This document shows positions 39,777 through 53,035 of a DNA stretch of 64,000 bases, in pieces. The stretch is from NCBI GenBank assembly GCA_024734555.1, contig JANPWX010000054.1:8493328-8557327 (forward strand). The letters run 5' to 3'. The number at the start of each line of letters is the position of its first letter. Position 1 is the stretch's first letter. Below the pieces are notes generated by a model. It did not search any database. It saw nothing but the letters and a program-made list of their open reading frames with translations, and was not told the DNA's origin. The translations under genes were made by a program, and so were the position numbers. Origin of the DNA: Trochalopteron elliotii. Taxonomy: Eukaryota; Chordata; Aves; Passeriformes; Leiothrichidae.

Positions 39777-42700
39777 AAAAGGAAACAAAAGATATTAGAA
39801 AGTATTGAAACAAAAACAATGTAATGAAAACTGCAGGAGAAGTAAGTCACAAGTGGACTACGCTGTCTGGGACTGAAGTATTTCCATCAGCCAGGGACAT
39901 AAGCAGGAGGCAATCCAGCAGCACCACATCCTGCCGGTTACTGCCAGCATCTTTAAGGACACACACATTTTTCCCTTTGCCTCACACACAACAAATTGCT
40001 GTTACTCCTCCTCTTTCCCAGAATTCCCATATAAGTTCCCTTGTACCTTTCACCTCTTTCTTTCCTTTCTCTCACAGGGAAAAGGGGAGATGTGTAACCA
40101 TTGGGACTGGTAACAGACACTTCAACCACCAGAAGAAAGAGCTGGACCCCATCTACTGCTCAGGATAACCAAGGAGAGACACCAGCTCTTGGAAAAAGGC
40201 AAACAAGAAAGACACAAAAGCAACTGTTTGTGATTATGTATCAAGTGCTGACAATAGACATACCACATCTGATGCAAAGATAATTAAGCATCTACATGGC
40301 CACTAAATTTTATCTAAGAAAGAAGGGGCTCTCACCTGAGAGAATTCTGAAGTCAGAAAAAAACCAAACAGTTTTCCTCTTGTATTAAACTGCCAGTTCA
40401 AATGAACTAGTAACAACCCTCCCCTCCTCTGTTATATGGACACATCACAAGCAAAAAGCAAATAACCGGAGAAATCTGAGTAACAAAACCACTACACGTA
40501 AGAACATTTGGTTTTCTTTATTCCTTTCAAAAAACACACAAACTCTCATCCAATAATAAATAAAATTATAATGAAAGCTAACATCTTTACTGCAAATAAC
40601 TACTGTGCTAGCAAAACACAGTATTCTGTCTTTTCCTATATTTTGATCACCCTTGATCATCTTCATTCAGCTCACATCTTTACCAAGAGATAGCAAGTTA
40701 TACTAGAAAATCACTCTTTTCTAAGTCAACATTAATTGTAGGCACTGTTTCCCCACTAAAAACAACATACAAAACTTTTCAAATCAAGCATTTCCTGATA
40801 AAAATCATAAAACATCGCTGTACTACAACACTGCTAGATTTTTAAGCAATAATACCTGTTTAAAGGAGATGACACTGCTTACACTTGCTTCAACAGCTTC
40901 CCAAGACATTCTTCTATATTCACATTCATTTAAGGTTATGACATTTATTCTGTATCTTATCTGACCTTCTCAATAATATGCAGGTACAGGGTTTATTTAT
41001 GAGTGCAGACCAGCGTGAACAGCTACTGTACCATAAATACTTCACTCTTAGTTTCTATATGATTAGTAAATCTAAGCACTACACAAATGAGAAACTCTTA
41101 CTGATCTCATTTAGTAATAGCTTCCAAAGGAAAAAAAAAAAATCCACTTCTCCCCTTTCCCAAATCTGATTTCTGGTCTTAAAATACTTTTACAGATTTA
41201 CAACTACAACTACTACATCACAAGCCGATTGTTCTTCCCCAGACTTCAATAAAACCAAATTATATCCCTTCTGAAAAACAGGCTAAGTGTTTTGGGTAAA
41301 GAAGAAGGAAAGAAAACAGAGATTTCAGAAATACATCACCAATTGTGCTCTCTATGAAAGTATGATCAGAGTTTTAAAGTGGTACTTTACATCCAAATTT
41401 AATGTTATTATTTTACTTTATGAAATGAAACAAATTCAGAGAACTGTTCTTCAAATCATGCATTAACTGAAAGAGACAAACACTTTTTTTTCCCAGAAAT
41501 GTAAAGAAGGAGCAGTCTTGTCAACAACATGTTAAATCTAAACACACATACAGACCTTGAATTATCTTCATGACAATTTTTTTCTTAAATTACCATTTGC
41601 TCCCCTCCCACCAAAATTCTCTTTTCTGACTACAATATCCACCAGTACAGAGTCATAGTATAACAACAATCCACAGATTTAGTGTCTCCTTTTCCCTGCT
41701 ACCTCTTACATGTAGAATTCAGTCTCTCAGAGTTGACAGAGGCTCAGAAGAATATTTATGAGTGTTAAGTAAGGTAAAATCAATGGTTGTTTCTTCTAGG
41801 AAAACAAGGCATCAACACACTACTTTCCGTATACTCTTCACAAGCAGACTGTGAGCTTACTCCCCCAAAAATAAAAGGAAAATGAATTAATTGAGTGAAT
41901 CCTACCTCCACAAACCTATTTTTTTATTAAACAGACAATTGCACTCAAATTCATCCTCCATACTTACCCACATTTTTCAACCTGAAATATACTCTGCTAA
42001 ACCTCAGCAGGCTTTCCTACAAGGATTAAATGAAATGGGATGCTGCAGTAGCTAACAGGAATACTACAGAATCCTAAACCAATCCATATATTAAAATACT
42101 TAGAGGGAATTACAAATTCTAACTGGGCTTATCTTTAGCACTTAACTACACAAATGCACAAAAATAAAATTATAGAACAAAACACATCATCTGGGAAAAG
42201 AGCATTATATGGCATTTATAGTAATAACCAGAAATCCATAAATAAAATTTAAAAAAAGGGAGATAAGCACACACTTACTTGTGTTTTGGTTAAAGAAAAT
42301 TCACTTTTGATCTCATTCTTCACTTCTTCAGGTAGAAATGCTTATTTCCCAATTTAAGTAGAGAACAAAACATAAGCTTCTCAATGGGCATCAGTTATAT
42401 TAACATATAATAATTTTCCAGACTCACCTGGTTATTTGTGCTCCAAGTGTAGGAGAAGAGGAGACAAACATTACCTATAAAACACTGTCGTCCACTTGAT
42501 AACAATTAAATGTACCCAACATACATGTTTCTACTTTGAAAAAAAAAACCAAAACCAGCCTATTTTAGGAGTTGGAATTCCACATTGCACTTGAAAATCT
42601 ATATACTGCCACATACCTTAACAAGTTGAAGCTAAGATCTAGCCTTTTTGCCATATGTCCGTATTTTCTTCCTAGGAAATCTGGAATCTCTTCACAGTCC

Positions 42701-45700
42701 TGACTAATGTAGGACACCTAAGAAATAGAAGCAATAACAAAATATTTCATGAGTAGATTTAGGTCCGTGTCCAGATTCTGTCCCATTGTTAAAATGATAA
42801 TATGCAATACAGCGAATTGACATTACAGCTTTAAATAAGTTTTACAGCTATAAAATTTATTACACAAACTCATTTTCCTGTTGATACCATCGACTTAATA
42901 TTTACTACATCTGTAGATTTTATGTATGTTTTGTCTCCTTCCAGGTAAAAATACTTAGATGAAATATACCACATTCCTTCCATTTCACTTTCATTTAATA
43001 TTTTGATCTAATGTTACTTCACATTACCATTCTGACATGCTCCAGAAGAAATTTGTTTGAAGGATCAGAAACCATCCAAAGGATCTTCCAGTTTGGCCCT
43101 TGATATACAACAAACAAAGGCAGTTTTCCAAATTTTGGTGCAGAAATACCTAAGCAGTGTACGGTCAATCCATTCTCCCAATCATTCCTTGAGAAGATTA
43201 TTACTCCCAGTAACACACTAGGGACAGAGCAAAAGAGCTGCCCATGACCTGACAAACAAAGCATGCAGCTTCTTTTCAGACAGTCATGGACGTCTTAAAG
43301 ATTTCTGGCTTCACGATCTATGAGCAGATCACACTTCTCATTACCACTCATGGACGTGTAAATGTCTTTTCTCTTTTTTATACCAGCCCACCTAACCCAT
43401 CTTTAGCAAACACAGGAAGAATTAGAGGTAGCACAAAAACCAGTCTATTCATATTCTGTTTGGTTTTAATCAGGATGTAGTGGTAATATTTCCAGAAGAA
43501 CACAAAAAAGAGAAGCAGTTAAACTTTTTCTATCATTTCTGCTGTACTGTTTTAGAAGTCATTGGTTTGATTTCTTCAAAGAAACCCCACAAACCTTTTC
43601 AAAACTATCACCAAGAATTCTATACATCTATACTGGTTCATCCTTTCCGTGTTCAGAATACTGACATTTCAGATCTTGTGCTGCAGAAATCTTAGTTTCC
43701 CTAAAAGGCCAACTAGCAAGTTAAGCACCGTGTTAGACCACTATCTATACAACACTGTTATTATCCATGTTTAATTATAAATTCAATTTCAATAACACAT
43801 TCCACTAGTCAAAAAATATGTTGGATGAAAAATATGCAAAAAAAAAATCCATCAAACTTTGTTTTGATAGTATTTCACCTTCTGTTAAAACAGACTCCTC
43901 TGCAGAGCAGACTGACAGTATGTACTTCTGCAAGTCATGCTGATCTCCTACGCTCTAAAAATGATTGCATCTGATAATACTATATGGCATTCCATTTAAT
44001 TCATTTTGTTCAATAACTTTAACAGATAAAGCTGACAACAGTGAAATAATTTTTATGAGCAGAAAACAGGTAGCTTGAAGCTCAGTTTAACAACTTCTTC
44101 TCCTTGTTAAATCAGACCTGCTCTTGCAATATATTCTGCTACCAGACATACACACAACTTGAGCAAACATACAAAGAAAATGGAAAGGAACTGTTTTGGG
44201 TAGTTGGCATCCTAAATGGTTTGGATATAACAGAAAATGTTTTTCAGAATTTACTGAATTAAACATGTTGGGGTTTTTCTCCAGTTTACATCTAAGATAA
44301 TCACAATGCATTTTACAACATACACAAAGGTATGCATAAAAGAACTGTGTCGTTCTTCACTGAGTGGTAGATTTCTTAAAATTAACACTTGCAAACCCTT
44401 TGAAAGGCATCACATTAACAGCTTAATAACACTTAGGATTAAGCATTTGGTTTGACGTAACGTGTTGAAACAGAAATGACTAAAATATGATGATTATTAA
44501 GACTGGGAGGACAGGACTGTCTTGAGGAGCTACAGCAGGAGCACAGACCCTCACTTTGCCTCTCACCCAGGGAGGAGCAGCTGAGAAGGATCAGAGAACT
44601 CTGGCCTGCTACACACTGCTTCAGAAACTTACTTGGCCATAAAAGCCTTATCCACAAGAATAGAAGTTAAAGAGAAAGATTCGTACAAATGTGGTTTAGA
44701 GCTCACAGGAGACAAAATACATATAATGTTGCAAAGCTTCAGCCTTTGAACAGTTACAGTATGCAAATATGTTTACACCACTGGTACAAACAAATTATTC
44801 ACAGGCATATTTGAAGATGACATATTGCTATCGTGACCTTTCAGTGCTGAGGCCTTGTAAAGGCATTTGACTTTGACAGAGTCCACCACTTCAGCACACT
44901 CATAGGACAATGCTAATATAAGATGTCAGCAGACAGAAGAAACAAGAATATTTCTTCATTTTCATTGTTTCAGTTCAAAATCATTTACTCAGGAAACAAT
45001 AAAATGTACAAAATTCAGTATTCTTCCTTTTGCTTCCATTTCAAATGCCCTCAAAATGACCATGAGCTTCCAAGTACATTTCCAGAGACGTCACCACTGA
45101 GAGATGAGAGCAAGCATACTTTTCCCAAGACTTCAGCTCTTTGGCTGCAAGGCACATCAGTAACAGCAGGTTTCTCAGATTTTTCTATACCAGACACAGA
45201 ACATCACACAGGATTAAAAACTGGATGTAGAGGTCTCTGTGGCCTAATTCTCCAACTCAGATATAGTACCGGTTGGTCACAGTCAGTCATTACTGGTGCC
45301 CTATTCAATACCCCACCAAAACGTTCAGAGTTTCCCACAAAGGCCAGCATCCAACAGGCTATGAAGGCCTGAGATATTCCTGCAGACTCTTCAACACACT
45401 GTATGCAATTCAGGAAAAAAGATATGTTGTTACAAAATACTTAAAACATAAGTTGCCTATCAACAGCAGTTGCACCTCTCTTCTGCTTTAGTTTCAGAGT
45501 TTATTACCATTTAGTCTCTGTGATGATTTTACAATGATACTGTAATCTTGATAATGCATAGAGTAACATCTTTATTAAGGAATGTCACCAAAAAGGTCAT
45601 GTATGAACTCTCAATACAGCATATTCTTTCCCACTGAAGGGAATTATATCTGGAGAATATTTCCAGTCAGCTGAGCATTACGTTTTACTCTATGCTGTTA

Positions 45701-46144
45701 GAAGATTGTATGGTGGGCACATAGCCAAATCAAGGGAAGAAGGATGCGTGTCACTCAGTGCCAGAGTGCGCCACAGAAACCACATGAACTGTTTCCTGCA
45801 GCAGCTGCAAAATTAGCCAATTAATTGTCTTCATATCACACACATATTTACAAGAATTTCACACAGATATAGTGACCAGATTAAAGAAGCAATTAGATGG
45901 GCAGCACCATGGTTCAGTGGCAAACCATTTTCAAAAATAAGACGGGTGAAAAAAAAATAAGTTCTAATTGTAGCCACAGGTTCATCACTAACGTCATCAA
46001 CTTTTAACCAGATTTTTTTTCAGTAGCCATACAAGACGCTGGGTAAAAGTCAGCAGTATTATATTTCCTAACTTCTCTTTAACCAAACCGAAATGTACAT
46101 AGGAGGTTTCAGGAGGAACAACCCTAGTAGATTTCACTCCTTCA
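39777..46144. other. AT-rich noncoding DNA leading to the CpG island
   Basis: Unique AT-rich sequence. Several short A runs occur (for example near 41135 and 43842) and frames are short. A 149-codon frame at 44923-45372 has no recognisable domain. If a gene is transcribed leftward from the CpG cluster at 46145-46270, this would be its first intron or flank; if rightward, this is upstream DNA. Confidence 0.5.
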
Positions 46145-46205
46145 GCTCGTTCCCGCGGTCTCCCCCAGCCCGACAGAGCAAGCGCGGTCCCGAGCCGGAG
46201 CACAT
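46134..46205 (-). other. Possible short first-exon or upstream ORF
   Basis: On the minus strand, inside the CpG cluster, an ATG (46205-46203) opens a 23-codon frame beginning MCSGSGPRLLCRAGG and ending in TGA at 46136-46134. It could be an upstream ORF, or the start of a coding first exon if a GT donor just before the stop (GGA|GTGAAA) is used. That donor is weak. No protein family is recognised. In the same area a longer minus-strand frame runs into the gap, but it continues far into AT-rich DNA and is not convincing. Confidence 0.12.
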
Positions 46206-46270
46206 CCCGCCGGGAGCGCGCTGCGCGGAGCCGCGCCGCCGCCAGGGCACGGCCTCGGGGGCGCGCCGCT
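46145..46270. promoter_or_regulatory. CpG island edge, probable gene promoter
   Basis: In about 125 bp there are about 23 CpG dinucleotides and very high GC, while thousands of flanking bases are AT-rich and almost free of CpG. Words such as CCGCGG, GCGCGC and CCGCCGCC are present. In vertebrates such unmethylated CpG-dense islands mark promoters and first exons. The island is cut by the assembly gap on its right. AT-rich sequence resumes immediately after the gap, so most of the island, the start site and probably exon 1 lie in the missing bases. Direction of transcription cannot be determined. Confidence 0.75.
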
Positions 46271-46669
46271 NNNNNNNNNNNNNNNNNNNNNNNNNNNNNN
46301 NNNNNNNNNNNNNNNNNNNNNNNNNNNNNNNNNNNNNNNNNNNNNNNNNNNNNNNNNNNNNNNNNNNNNNNNNNNNNNNNNNNNNNNNNNNNNNNNNNNN
46401 NNNNNNNNNNNNNNNNNNNNNNNNNNNNNNNNNNNNNNNNNNNNNNNNNNNNNNNNNNNNNNNNNNNNNNNNNNNNNNNNNNNNNNNNNNNNNNNNNNNN
46501 NNNNNNNNNNNNNNNNNNNNNNNNNNNNNNNNNNNNNNNNNNNNNNNNNNNNNNNNNNNNNNNNNNNNNNNNNNNNNNNNNNNNNNNNNNNNNNNNNNNN
46601 NNNNNNNNNNNNNNNNNNNNNNNNNNNNNNNNNNNNNNNNNNNNNNNNNNNNNNNNNNNNNNNNNNNNN
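46271..46669. other. Assembly gap (399 N)
   Basis: A run of 399 N follows directly on a GC-rich flank. Short-read assemblies often drop such GC-rich promoters. Protein frames spanning it are artefacts. The true length of the gap may differ from the number of N. Confidence 0.98.
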
Positions 46670-47599
46670 AAACGAGTCTTTCCAGGACACAAGAATTTAC
46701 TAATTAAAATAATAGCATGATGGCAGATTATCACTGTTTAGGCAGACTAGAGGAGCTGCAGGTTTTCTGTAAGAATTTTATATGAGACTTTTAAAGGTTT
46801 CCCAAGCTTGGATCCTAAATTCTATTAGTCATCTACCTACCTCTTCAGCTGCCTAAGCACCTTTAAAAATCTGGCTCGTTTTTCCCCTTTATTGCTAATA
46901 CAGCATAACTCACTCTTGCTGAAAGCGGAGGCACATGCTGTGAGGGGAAATAAGTTTCAGGAGGATATGTATTCCTCACTGCAAACCATTTTCTCGAGTT
47001 TATTCAGCAACACAGCAGAAACCAGTACTGTACTGCTGCTCTACCTCTTAGTATCAACAGAATAAATTCTTGGTACAGCTGTGGCACTACACCTTCTCTA
47101 CAGCCATCCCTCCTTCTTCAGTGACTGCTGAACAGGAAACACAGAGCAAATAACTGAGGAAAAAAATGTTTTTCCTCTCTGTTGTTAATGTATTGTGTTA
47201 GAAATGCCAATGGGCCAACATGCATAAAAATCAAAATACGACCAATGAATAAATCACTCCAGTGCTTTGCGTGATGTAATTTTCCTGTATCATCTAAGAC
47301 AGAAGAATCCAACCCTCCAGCCTCAGCAAATAAGCTGATCCTACATTGATGAATAAAAGTTCTGTTTCTCTAAGTAACAGTTTTCCATCCAGGCATACTT
47401 GTTGGTTCAGATCATCACTCAGCATGCTTCAAACCATCAGGGCCTTTATTTATCTATTAGATTATATAGTAAATAACATACGCCAAGAAAAACAAGTACT
47501 ATGTGAACTGTAAATTTAAACAAAGCAATACATTCTCCTCTTTCTGTATCTACTTCTTTTTATCTCCCTTTTAGCTACAAGCATGTGGTTCCCACCAGA

Positions 47600-47735
47600 A
47601 TGAACACATACAGCTCAAGGCTGAAGTGGCCCCCTGCTACAGTTAGCTGTATTTGTCTTAATGGAGTAAATTCAGTTCAACACTACACTCATGTAAAATT
47701 GGAGTAACTATACTGAAAACAATTTAGCACATCAT
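47600..47735. mobile_element. Possible ancient amniote repeat
   Basis: The words AATGGAGTAAATTCAG and GTAAAATTGGAGTAACTATAC resemble the 'TGGAGTTACTCC...TTTACAC' style 3' regions of old amniote SINE/LINE families. The similarity is weak and remembered rather than computed, so the call is tentative. Confidence 0.25.
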
Positions 47736-48618
47736 TTTCTACATTATAAGGATTAATTTTAGTAGAGTGTTAGCTGTCACTTTAGAGATATCAACGAAGA
47801 AAAAAAATCCCTGCCTAAATAGTTTACAAAATAGCCCACACAAATAATAGCAAGTTTGGGGTTTTTCTCCAGCTTCTTACATTGCCAGTTGCATTAACCT
47901 GCCATTGATCCTCCTACTTACTAGGCAAGACCTTGTCTAGAGGGAAAAGTTGCAGGTGCAGCTCCCTAAACTGGGTGACTTAAATTGACTTTATCATCTC
48001 TTCAATCAGTTGAGCTGAATTTTCTAAATTACAAAAACAACTTGAAGAGGTGGCAAACTGTTTTAAGTGCATCAGGCTTATAGTCATTCTTTTGAAACCA
48101 GTTCAACGTTTTCTTGTACAGACATGGCCTAGATTGTTATCTGCCATGGATAAATAATAGATCCAAGTCCCGTGGTGTATAACAAAAAGGGAGGGCTACA
48201 GACCGCAGTGACAAAATGGGACCATTATTCTGTACAGGAAGGTAAAAACAAAACTCCCTGGAACAGAGGAAAGGAGAAGAGAGATGACTGTCTTATTGTA
48301 GTGCTTCCCTAGACTTTGAAAACTTACAGCTCAAAAATCCTAATTCTTCTGCCAGTTTCCTACAGGATGATTGGTGAACTTCTCAAACTCTGTTTTTTTA
48401 GAGACTGCTTTATTCCCTAATTTCTTAAGTACCCATCACTTGCACATAATTTTCAAAAGCAATGAAAACTCACAGCTGTCTGCCACTGAAGGACTATTTT
48501 GTAGCATCTAATCTGCAATTGTAAAAAATTATAACATAGTCTCAGATTTCAGGCTTATGAGTGCTCTTAGTTTGTGCCCCATGTTGTTAGGAAGCTAAAA
48601 TCCATCACGGTGCCATGT

Positions 48619-48661
48619 AAATACTGGAGGGCTTCAGTACAAAAATACTCCAGTATTTTTG
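48619..48661. other. Nested inverted repeats (two alternative hairpins)
   Basis: AAATACTGGAG (48619-48629) is the exact reverse complement of CTCCAGTATTT (48648-48658). That gives an 11-bp stem with an 18-nt loop. Overlapping it, CAAAAATACT (48640-48649) and AGTATTTTTG (48652-48661) form a 10-bp stem with a 2-nt spacer. The two structures share bases and are mutually exclusive. The stem is too short for a microRNA precursor. Confidence 0.6.
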
Positions 48662-49250
48662 AGCCAGCTGATCATCAGTGTCACATTACAGCACAGATTC
48701 TACATGCACGTGAGGCAGCCTCTGGGTTTAGGCTGTTTTTTCACCTTACCATATGTATTTGTACTTCTGAGCATCTCAAAGCATTGCCTTCTTGAGTCCT
48801 GGCCCCACGCAACCTGCATCATCTGAAGGTTTTATTTAGCTTTGATAGAGCTGCCTGTATGAGTAAAGCTTCAAAGGACTAGGTTTGTACTTACAGAATA
48901 TATTTTTCAGTGGTTTCTCAGAAGCTGAAAGTTTTGTGAGGATTCTTTGTAGATGTTAAAATAGTTTACGTGACAGTTGGCCATAGCTGACCTTTGAAAT
49001 GTCTTTTTTACAGCATATCTATATGAAAAAAATAAAAATAAAAATCACTTGTTTATTTAAATAATCAGTTTCACTGCAGTTAGATGGAGAAAGTGGCACT
49101 TCTGTAGGGGCCATTCAATAAAATTTCCTAAGATTTTTAACAGAGTATTGCCAAAACTGCTTGACATATGAGTTACATACAGACAAAACCAACATGGACT
49201 TTTAAAAAATGGGGGGTTTGAGTTGCACTGAGCATATTGAGTGTATCTTT

Positions 49251-49274
49251 TATACACACACATACATATATATG
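49251..49274. repeat. Short CA/TA simple repeat
   Basis: TATACACACACATACATATATATG; alternating purine-pyrimidine sequence of 24 bp. Confidence 0.75.
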
Positions 49275-51341
49275 CTGACCTGTTCTTTAAATAAAGAGCA
49301 TTATATGTTCAAAATAATACCTGGAAACCAGCTCCAGGGAAGTAATGAGTTGGAACCATGGTAGGTACCCATCAGATCCGCCACTTATAAATAAGTTCTT
49401 CATATAATAACAGAGCTTTGTGTCATTTTAGAAGTCAGTTGCTTAAAATGTGTACTAATTTACAATTAGGTAATCTCACTGACCAACTGGTTAAATAATT
49501 AGCTAATACAAACCAGTAAGTATGGCATAGCACCAAGCACCAAATGAATTATGTCATTTCATATAAAGCCTTTATATACAAGCATTTCCCCATCTTAAAT
49601 AAACACTGAACATTTATAACAGGAAATAATAGCAATCCTGACTGTTTCATTAACTGAAAGTTATAAAAATATTTGAGTTAATCAAAATGGTCTGTTTTCC
49701 AGCTTGCAGCACACTATGCATGTATGCCTCCATGTACTCAAATACAATTATACTATATTTCAGAGTAAGTTAAATAAACTATTGTCTACTTTAAAAAAAA
49801 GCACATATCTATTTATTATATATAATTTCTCCAGACCAAATAGTGTGTTTGAACAGAGTTTTCTGAAGCAAATTATTTCAGACAAAAAATCTCAGCCAAG
49901 TAACAGAATTTTTCCAACTTGACCTTCAGAAAATTTGACTCATATTTTACCCATAAAACTCATTTTCTTGATGCTAAAAATTAAAATATTGTCTCAAAAT
50001 ATTTGTTAATAAGTATCCACAGCAATATGATGTGAATACAAACTAAATCAATTTAGCTGAATAAGATTGACTGTAGTAGAGACATTTTTCTCTGTATTGA
50101 CAGAGGAACATTTTATTCATGTGTAGCTTCCCTTACACCTGTTTTTAATCACAAAGAGTTAAATAGGGTGTTTAATGTCCAAACTAATAACTTCAGATGT
50201 CTCCCAGGAAACGGCATCACTAGCACTCCCTACTGTGAAACATGCAGGAAAAAAAACCTGACAGAAAGAAGATAAAGTACAATAAAGTGTGTACTTTAGA
50301 CCTGCAGAAAGAAATACAGTAATGATGATGTCATTTGCCATTCCTAAGCTGAACTGCTGCAAATCAGGTTTCTTCTTTCCTATCTCCAAACTATTTCTGC
50401 CACTGCCACTTACAAGGATATTTAACAGCCAATGATAAACAGGTTAAAGGGATCTGAAAAGCAAGTTATGCATTTGCATTCAATAGACTGGTACACCTTT
50501 TCTTGAACAGTATTAGTATGACAGTGTGATATAGTGCTATAAAACTTAGAGATAAGAACATCTGAGTGACATTAAAGTGTTAGGGGTTTTTTCCAGAAGT
50601 ATGCCCATGCTGGAGTGTTTGAAACTCTGCAGGATAAATTTGTCCAGAAATGCAGTCAGTGAAAATCGGTTATCTCATACTACTGTAGACTCATGTAACA
50701 ACTCTGGGTTTGCTTTTCTTCTGTTAACTAATGGCCTCGATTTACATTTTTCCATTTTTGCAGAGACTCACATGAGAAAGATAGGGGGGTTAATATTTCT
50801 ACATTCATCTAGAGTTTTTGAGTTTTACCCTTTCCCGCAATACAAAGCAGAGTGTCCAGTCTGATATATTTCCTACTTCTTGCATTTTGGCTCTTTCATT
50901 CCTCCAGTGTCCCCAAGAAAAACAGAATTATGTCTAAAACCATCTCTGGGATATATTTGGTTATTATTTTCCTATTATATGGCAGAAGTGTGGTATGCGC
51001 AGAGGGAGGTTACATGGTCATTGTGAATTAATGCAGCCCATAAGCTCACTCACTGTTTTATTGCAAAGGCACCCTGAAGTTCCAGCATCTTCTGATGTCT
51101 TTGAAAAGCTTCATTTTGTAATGTTGTTAGCATTCTTTTAAGAAAGTTTATGTATGTACTTCGAAATGCATTATTCTATAAGCTGAGTTTTCAAAAAACA
51201 GAACAACGTAAAAGTTTTGATGACAGGGAAAAAAAAAAACACTTTCATAAAATTTGTGCTCAGTAATCTCATCTCACTTCCAATAAAGGTAATGACAATT
51301 TTGTTGACCATAGTATAACCCAAATAGAATTAAAAATCCCC

Positions 51342-51344
<3 letters not shown>

Positions 51345-51384
<40 letters not shown>
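51345..51384. repeat. (TA)20 microsatellite
   Basis: Forty bases of perfect TA repeat, followed at once by a broken continuation (ATAATATTATATATATTATATAG-like). Perfect TA arrays of this length are unstable, can extrude cruciforms and are commonly polymorphic. Confidence 0.95.
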
Positions 51385-51386
<2 letters not shown>

Positions 51387-51699
51387 CCCCATAATATTAT
51401 ATATATTATATAGTACACTATAGCTGTCAGGCTAGAATGATGTTTAATAAGTTACCTGCTCAACAACTAAGACATAGCAACAATTAATTGTGCAATTTAT
51501 TTCTGCCTTCTCATAAGATATGTTGTGGTACAGAGTTGTCTTTTGGTGGATTTTGATGTTTGGTTGTTTGGGTTTTATAATATACAGAATTCTGTTTCCT
51601 TTAGACTATAGATTGGACAGAGATTAAGTAAATTACCTCAACCAGGTAAAATATCACTAAGTTCCTCAATGCACTGTATTACCAGAACTTCTAGCATTT

Positions 51700-51880
51700 T
51701 TAATGCACTTATTCACACTCTATGCCAGGAAAATAGAAAAATATTATTATCCTACAAAGAAAAGGAACTGGGGCACAGAATGGATACTTTATGTGTATAA
51801 AAACTTATATTTATTATCTGTAGTCCACTGGGGAACTGAAGCTGCACCTCCCAAGACCTAGGTCTGATACCCTAACTGTA
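51700..51880 (+). mobile_element. MIR-like SINE relic
   Basis: The segment ATTATTATCCTACAAAGAAA, followed by GGAACTGGGGCACAGAATGG, parallels the MIR pattern 'ATTATCCCCATTTTACAGATGAGGAAACTGAGGCACAGAG'. The downstream AAGACCTAGGTCTGATACCC fits the MIR 3' part '...CCCAGGTCTCCTGACTCC'. Highly diverged and inactive. Confidence 0.55.
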
Positions 51881-52904
51881 CACAATATTCTGTTTTGCTT
51901 TGTCTTGTTTGGTGTAGGTATTACATAACAAAAATTGTTTCCAGTAAAAAGATGAGCAAAAAACATAAATTCTTTACTCCAAGTAGACAATACTTGCAGC
52001 AAAAGAGTTATTCCAAGCTAAAGGGTGATCATGATTCTGTTTGTCCCATCTAGAGTACAGCACACAGAAGAAAGATCAAGACATGGGGCATCCACAAGCT
52101 TTGTAGATTATTGTAAGACTTGGAGATGTTGTCAAAACTAAATATATAGCACAAACCAAATATGAGAAATTGTATTTTTCAGTCCCTTATAATTTATGCA
52201 CTATAATTTTTTTTCATAAAGCCAGGCTTTTCCTTCTGCCAAGTTTCAAAGTCCTGATGCTAGTCATGGAGGCACAGAACAATAATAAGATCATAAGTTT
52301 TTATTTTAATTTGAAAGAATTCAGTAAGCTTGGTATGGAAACTTTTGCTACTACTTCTCCTATAATTATATGTTGCACAAATACACAGAGATTATTTTTT
52401 TCTAAGCCTAAGATGACTGACTCATAACAGATTTGAAGTGTTATGCTTCCCTACAATCCATTATGTATAGGTGAATTTCAGGTTGGCTGGCTGCACAATC
52501 GTGGGAAAGTAAATTGCAATACTGAAGCAACTGTATATCCCTGGGCATTGATGCTTGCTCATAAGAATGCAACAGTCAGAACTCAGGGGGAAAAAGGGTA
52601 CTAAAGCTAGGAAGTCCAATTTGAGGCCATACAACATTGGAGTTCTATTCTAAATAACAGATTTGAGGTTCACTGAGGTATTTTCTTGTTACAGATCTCT
52701 GTCACAATGTCTGGGGCAGCAACTGTCTGTCACATTGTTCTGGTTTCAAAGACAAAACAAAATTATTGCAGGAAGTGCTTGAATACAAAGGTCAAAAACA
52801 AAGGAAGTGGGTGCAGAGGCCAGAGCAGCTTTCATTGAGCTGCTCTCCCTTGTTCCAGCTGTCTTGGCAGCTCACTGTAGAACTAAATTACCAGACTAGC
52901 CAGA
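51881..52904. other. AT-rich noncoding DNA
   Basis: Unique sequence, no gene or clear repeat. From about 52560 the DNA becomes more balanced in composition toward the G-rich block that follows. Confidence 0.5.
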
Positions 52905-53035
52905 GGTGTTTTGGGGTTTTGAGGTTTTGAGGGGGGGTTTATGGGCCCTCCTTTTTTGGGGGTAGTGTGGGGGAAGGGGAACAGGAGGGGATTTTTTGTT
53001 TATTTGTTTTGATGGGGTTTTGTTTAGTTTTGATT
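52905..53035 (+). other. G/T-rich block with quadruplex potential
   Basis: The plus strand is strongly G- and T-biased. Four G runs at 52958-52962, 52969-52973, 52976-52979 and 52987-52990 are separated by loops of 6, 2 and 7 nt. This meets the usual G4 definition (four runs of at least three G, loops of 1-7) even when at least four G are required. Further G runs lie at 52914-52917 and 52931-52937. The origin may be an old repeat; no ends are recognisable. Confidence 0.7.

Larger units (their letters stand above)
46670..51344. other. AT-rich noncoding DNA, no gene recognised
   Basis: Unique AT-rich sequence right of the gap. It holds a possible ancient repeat (47600-47735), nested hairpins (48619-48661) and a short CA/TA repeat (49251-49274). 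ATGCATTTGCAT-like octamer words lie near 50468. No exon or RNA gene is recognised. Confidence 0.5.

Noticed and set aside
44923..45372. 149-codon plus-strand open frame
   Set aside because: No recognisable family; composition resembles translated intron.
45900..45940. tRNA-like start (GGTTCAGTGGCA)
   Set aside because: The resemblance is to a single internal-box word; there is no B box (GGTTCRANYCC) or cloverleaf downstream.
45997..46734. Long frames on both strands across the N run
   Set aside because: They are open only because N codons are not read as stops.
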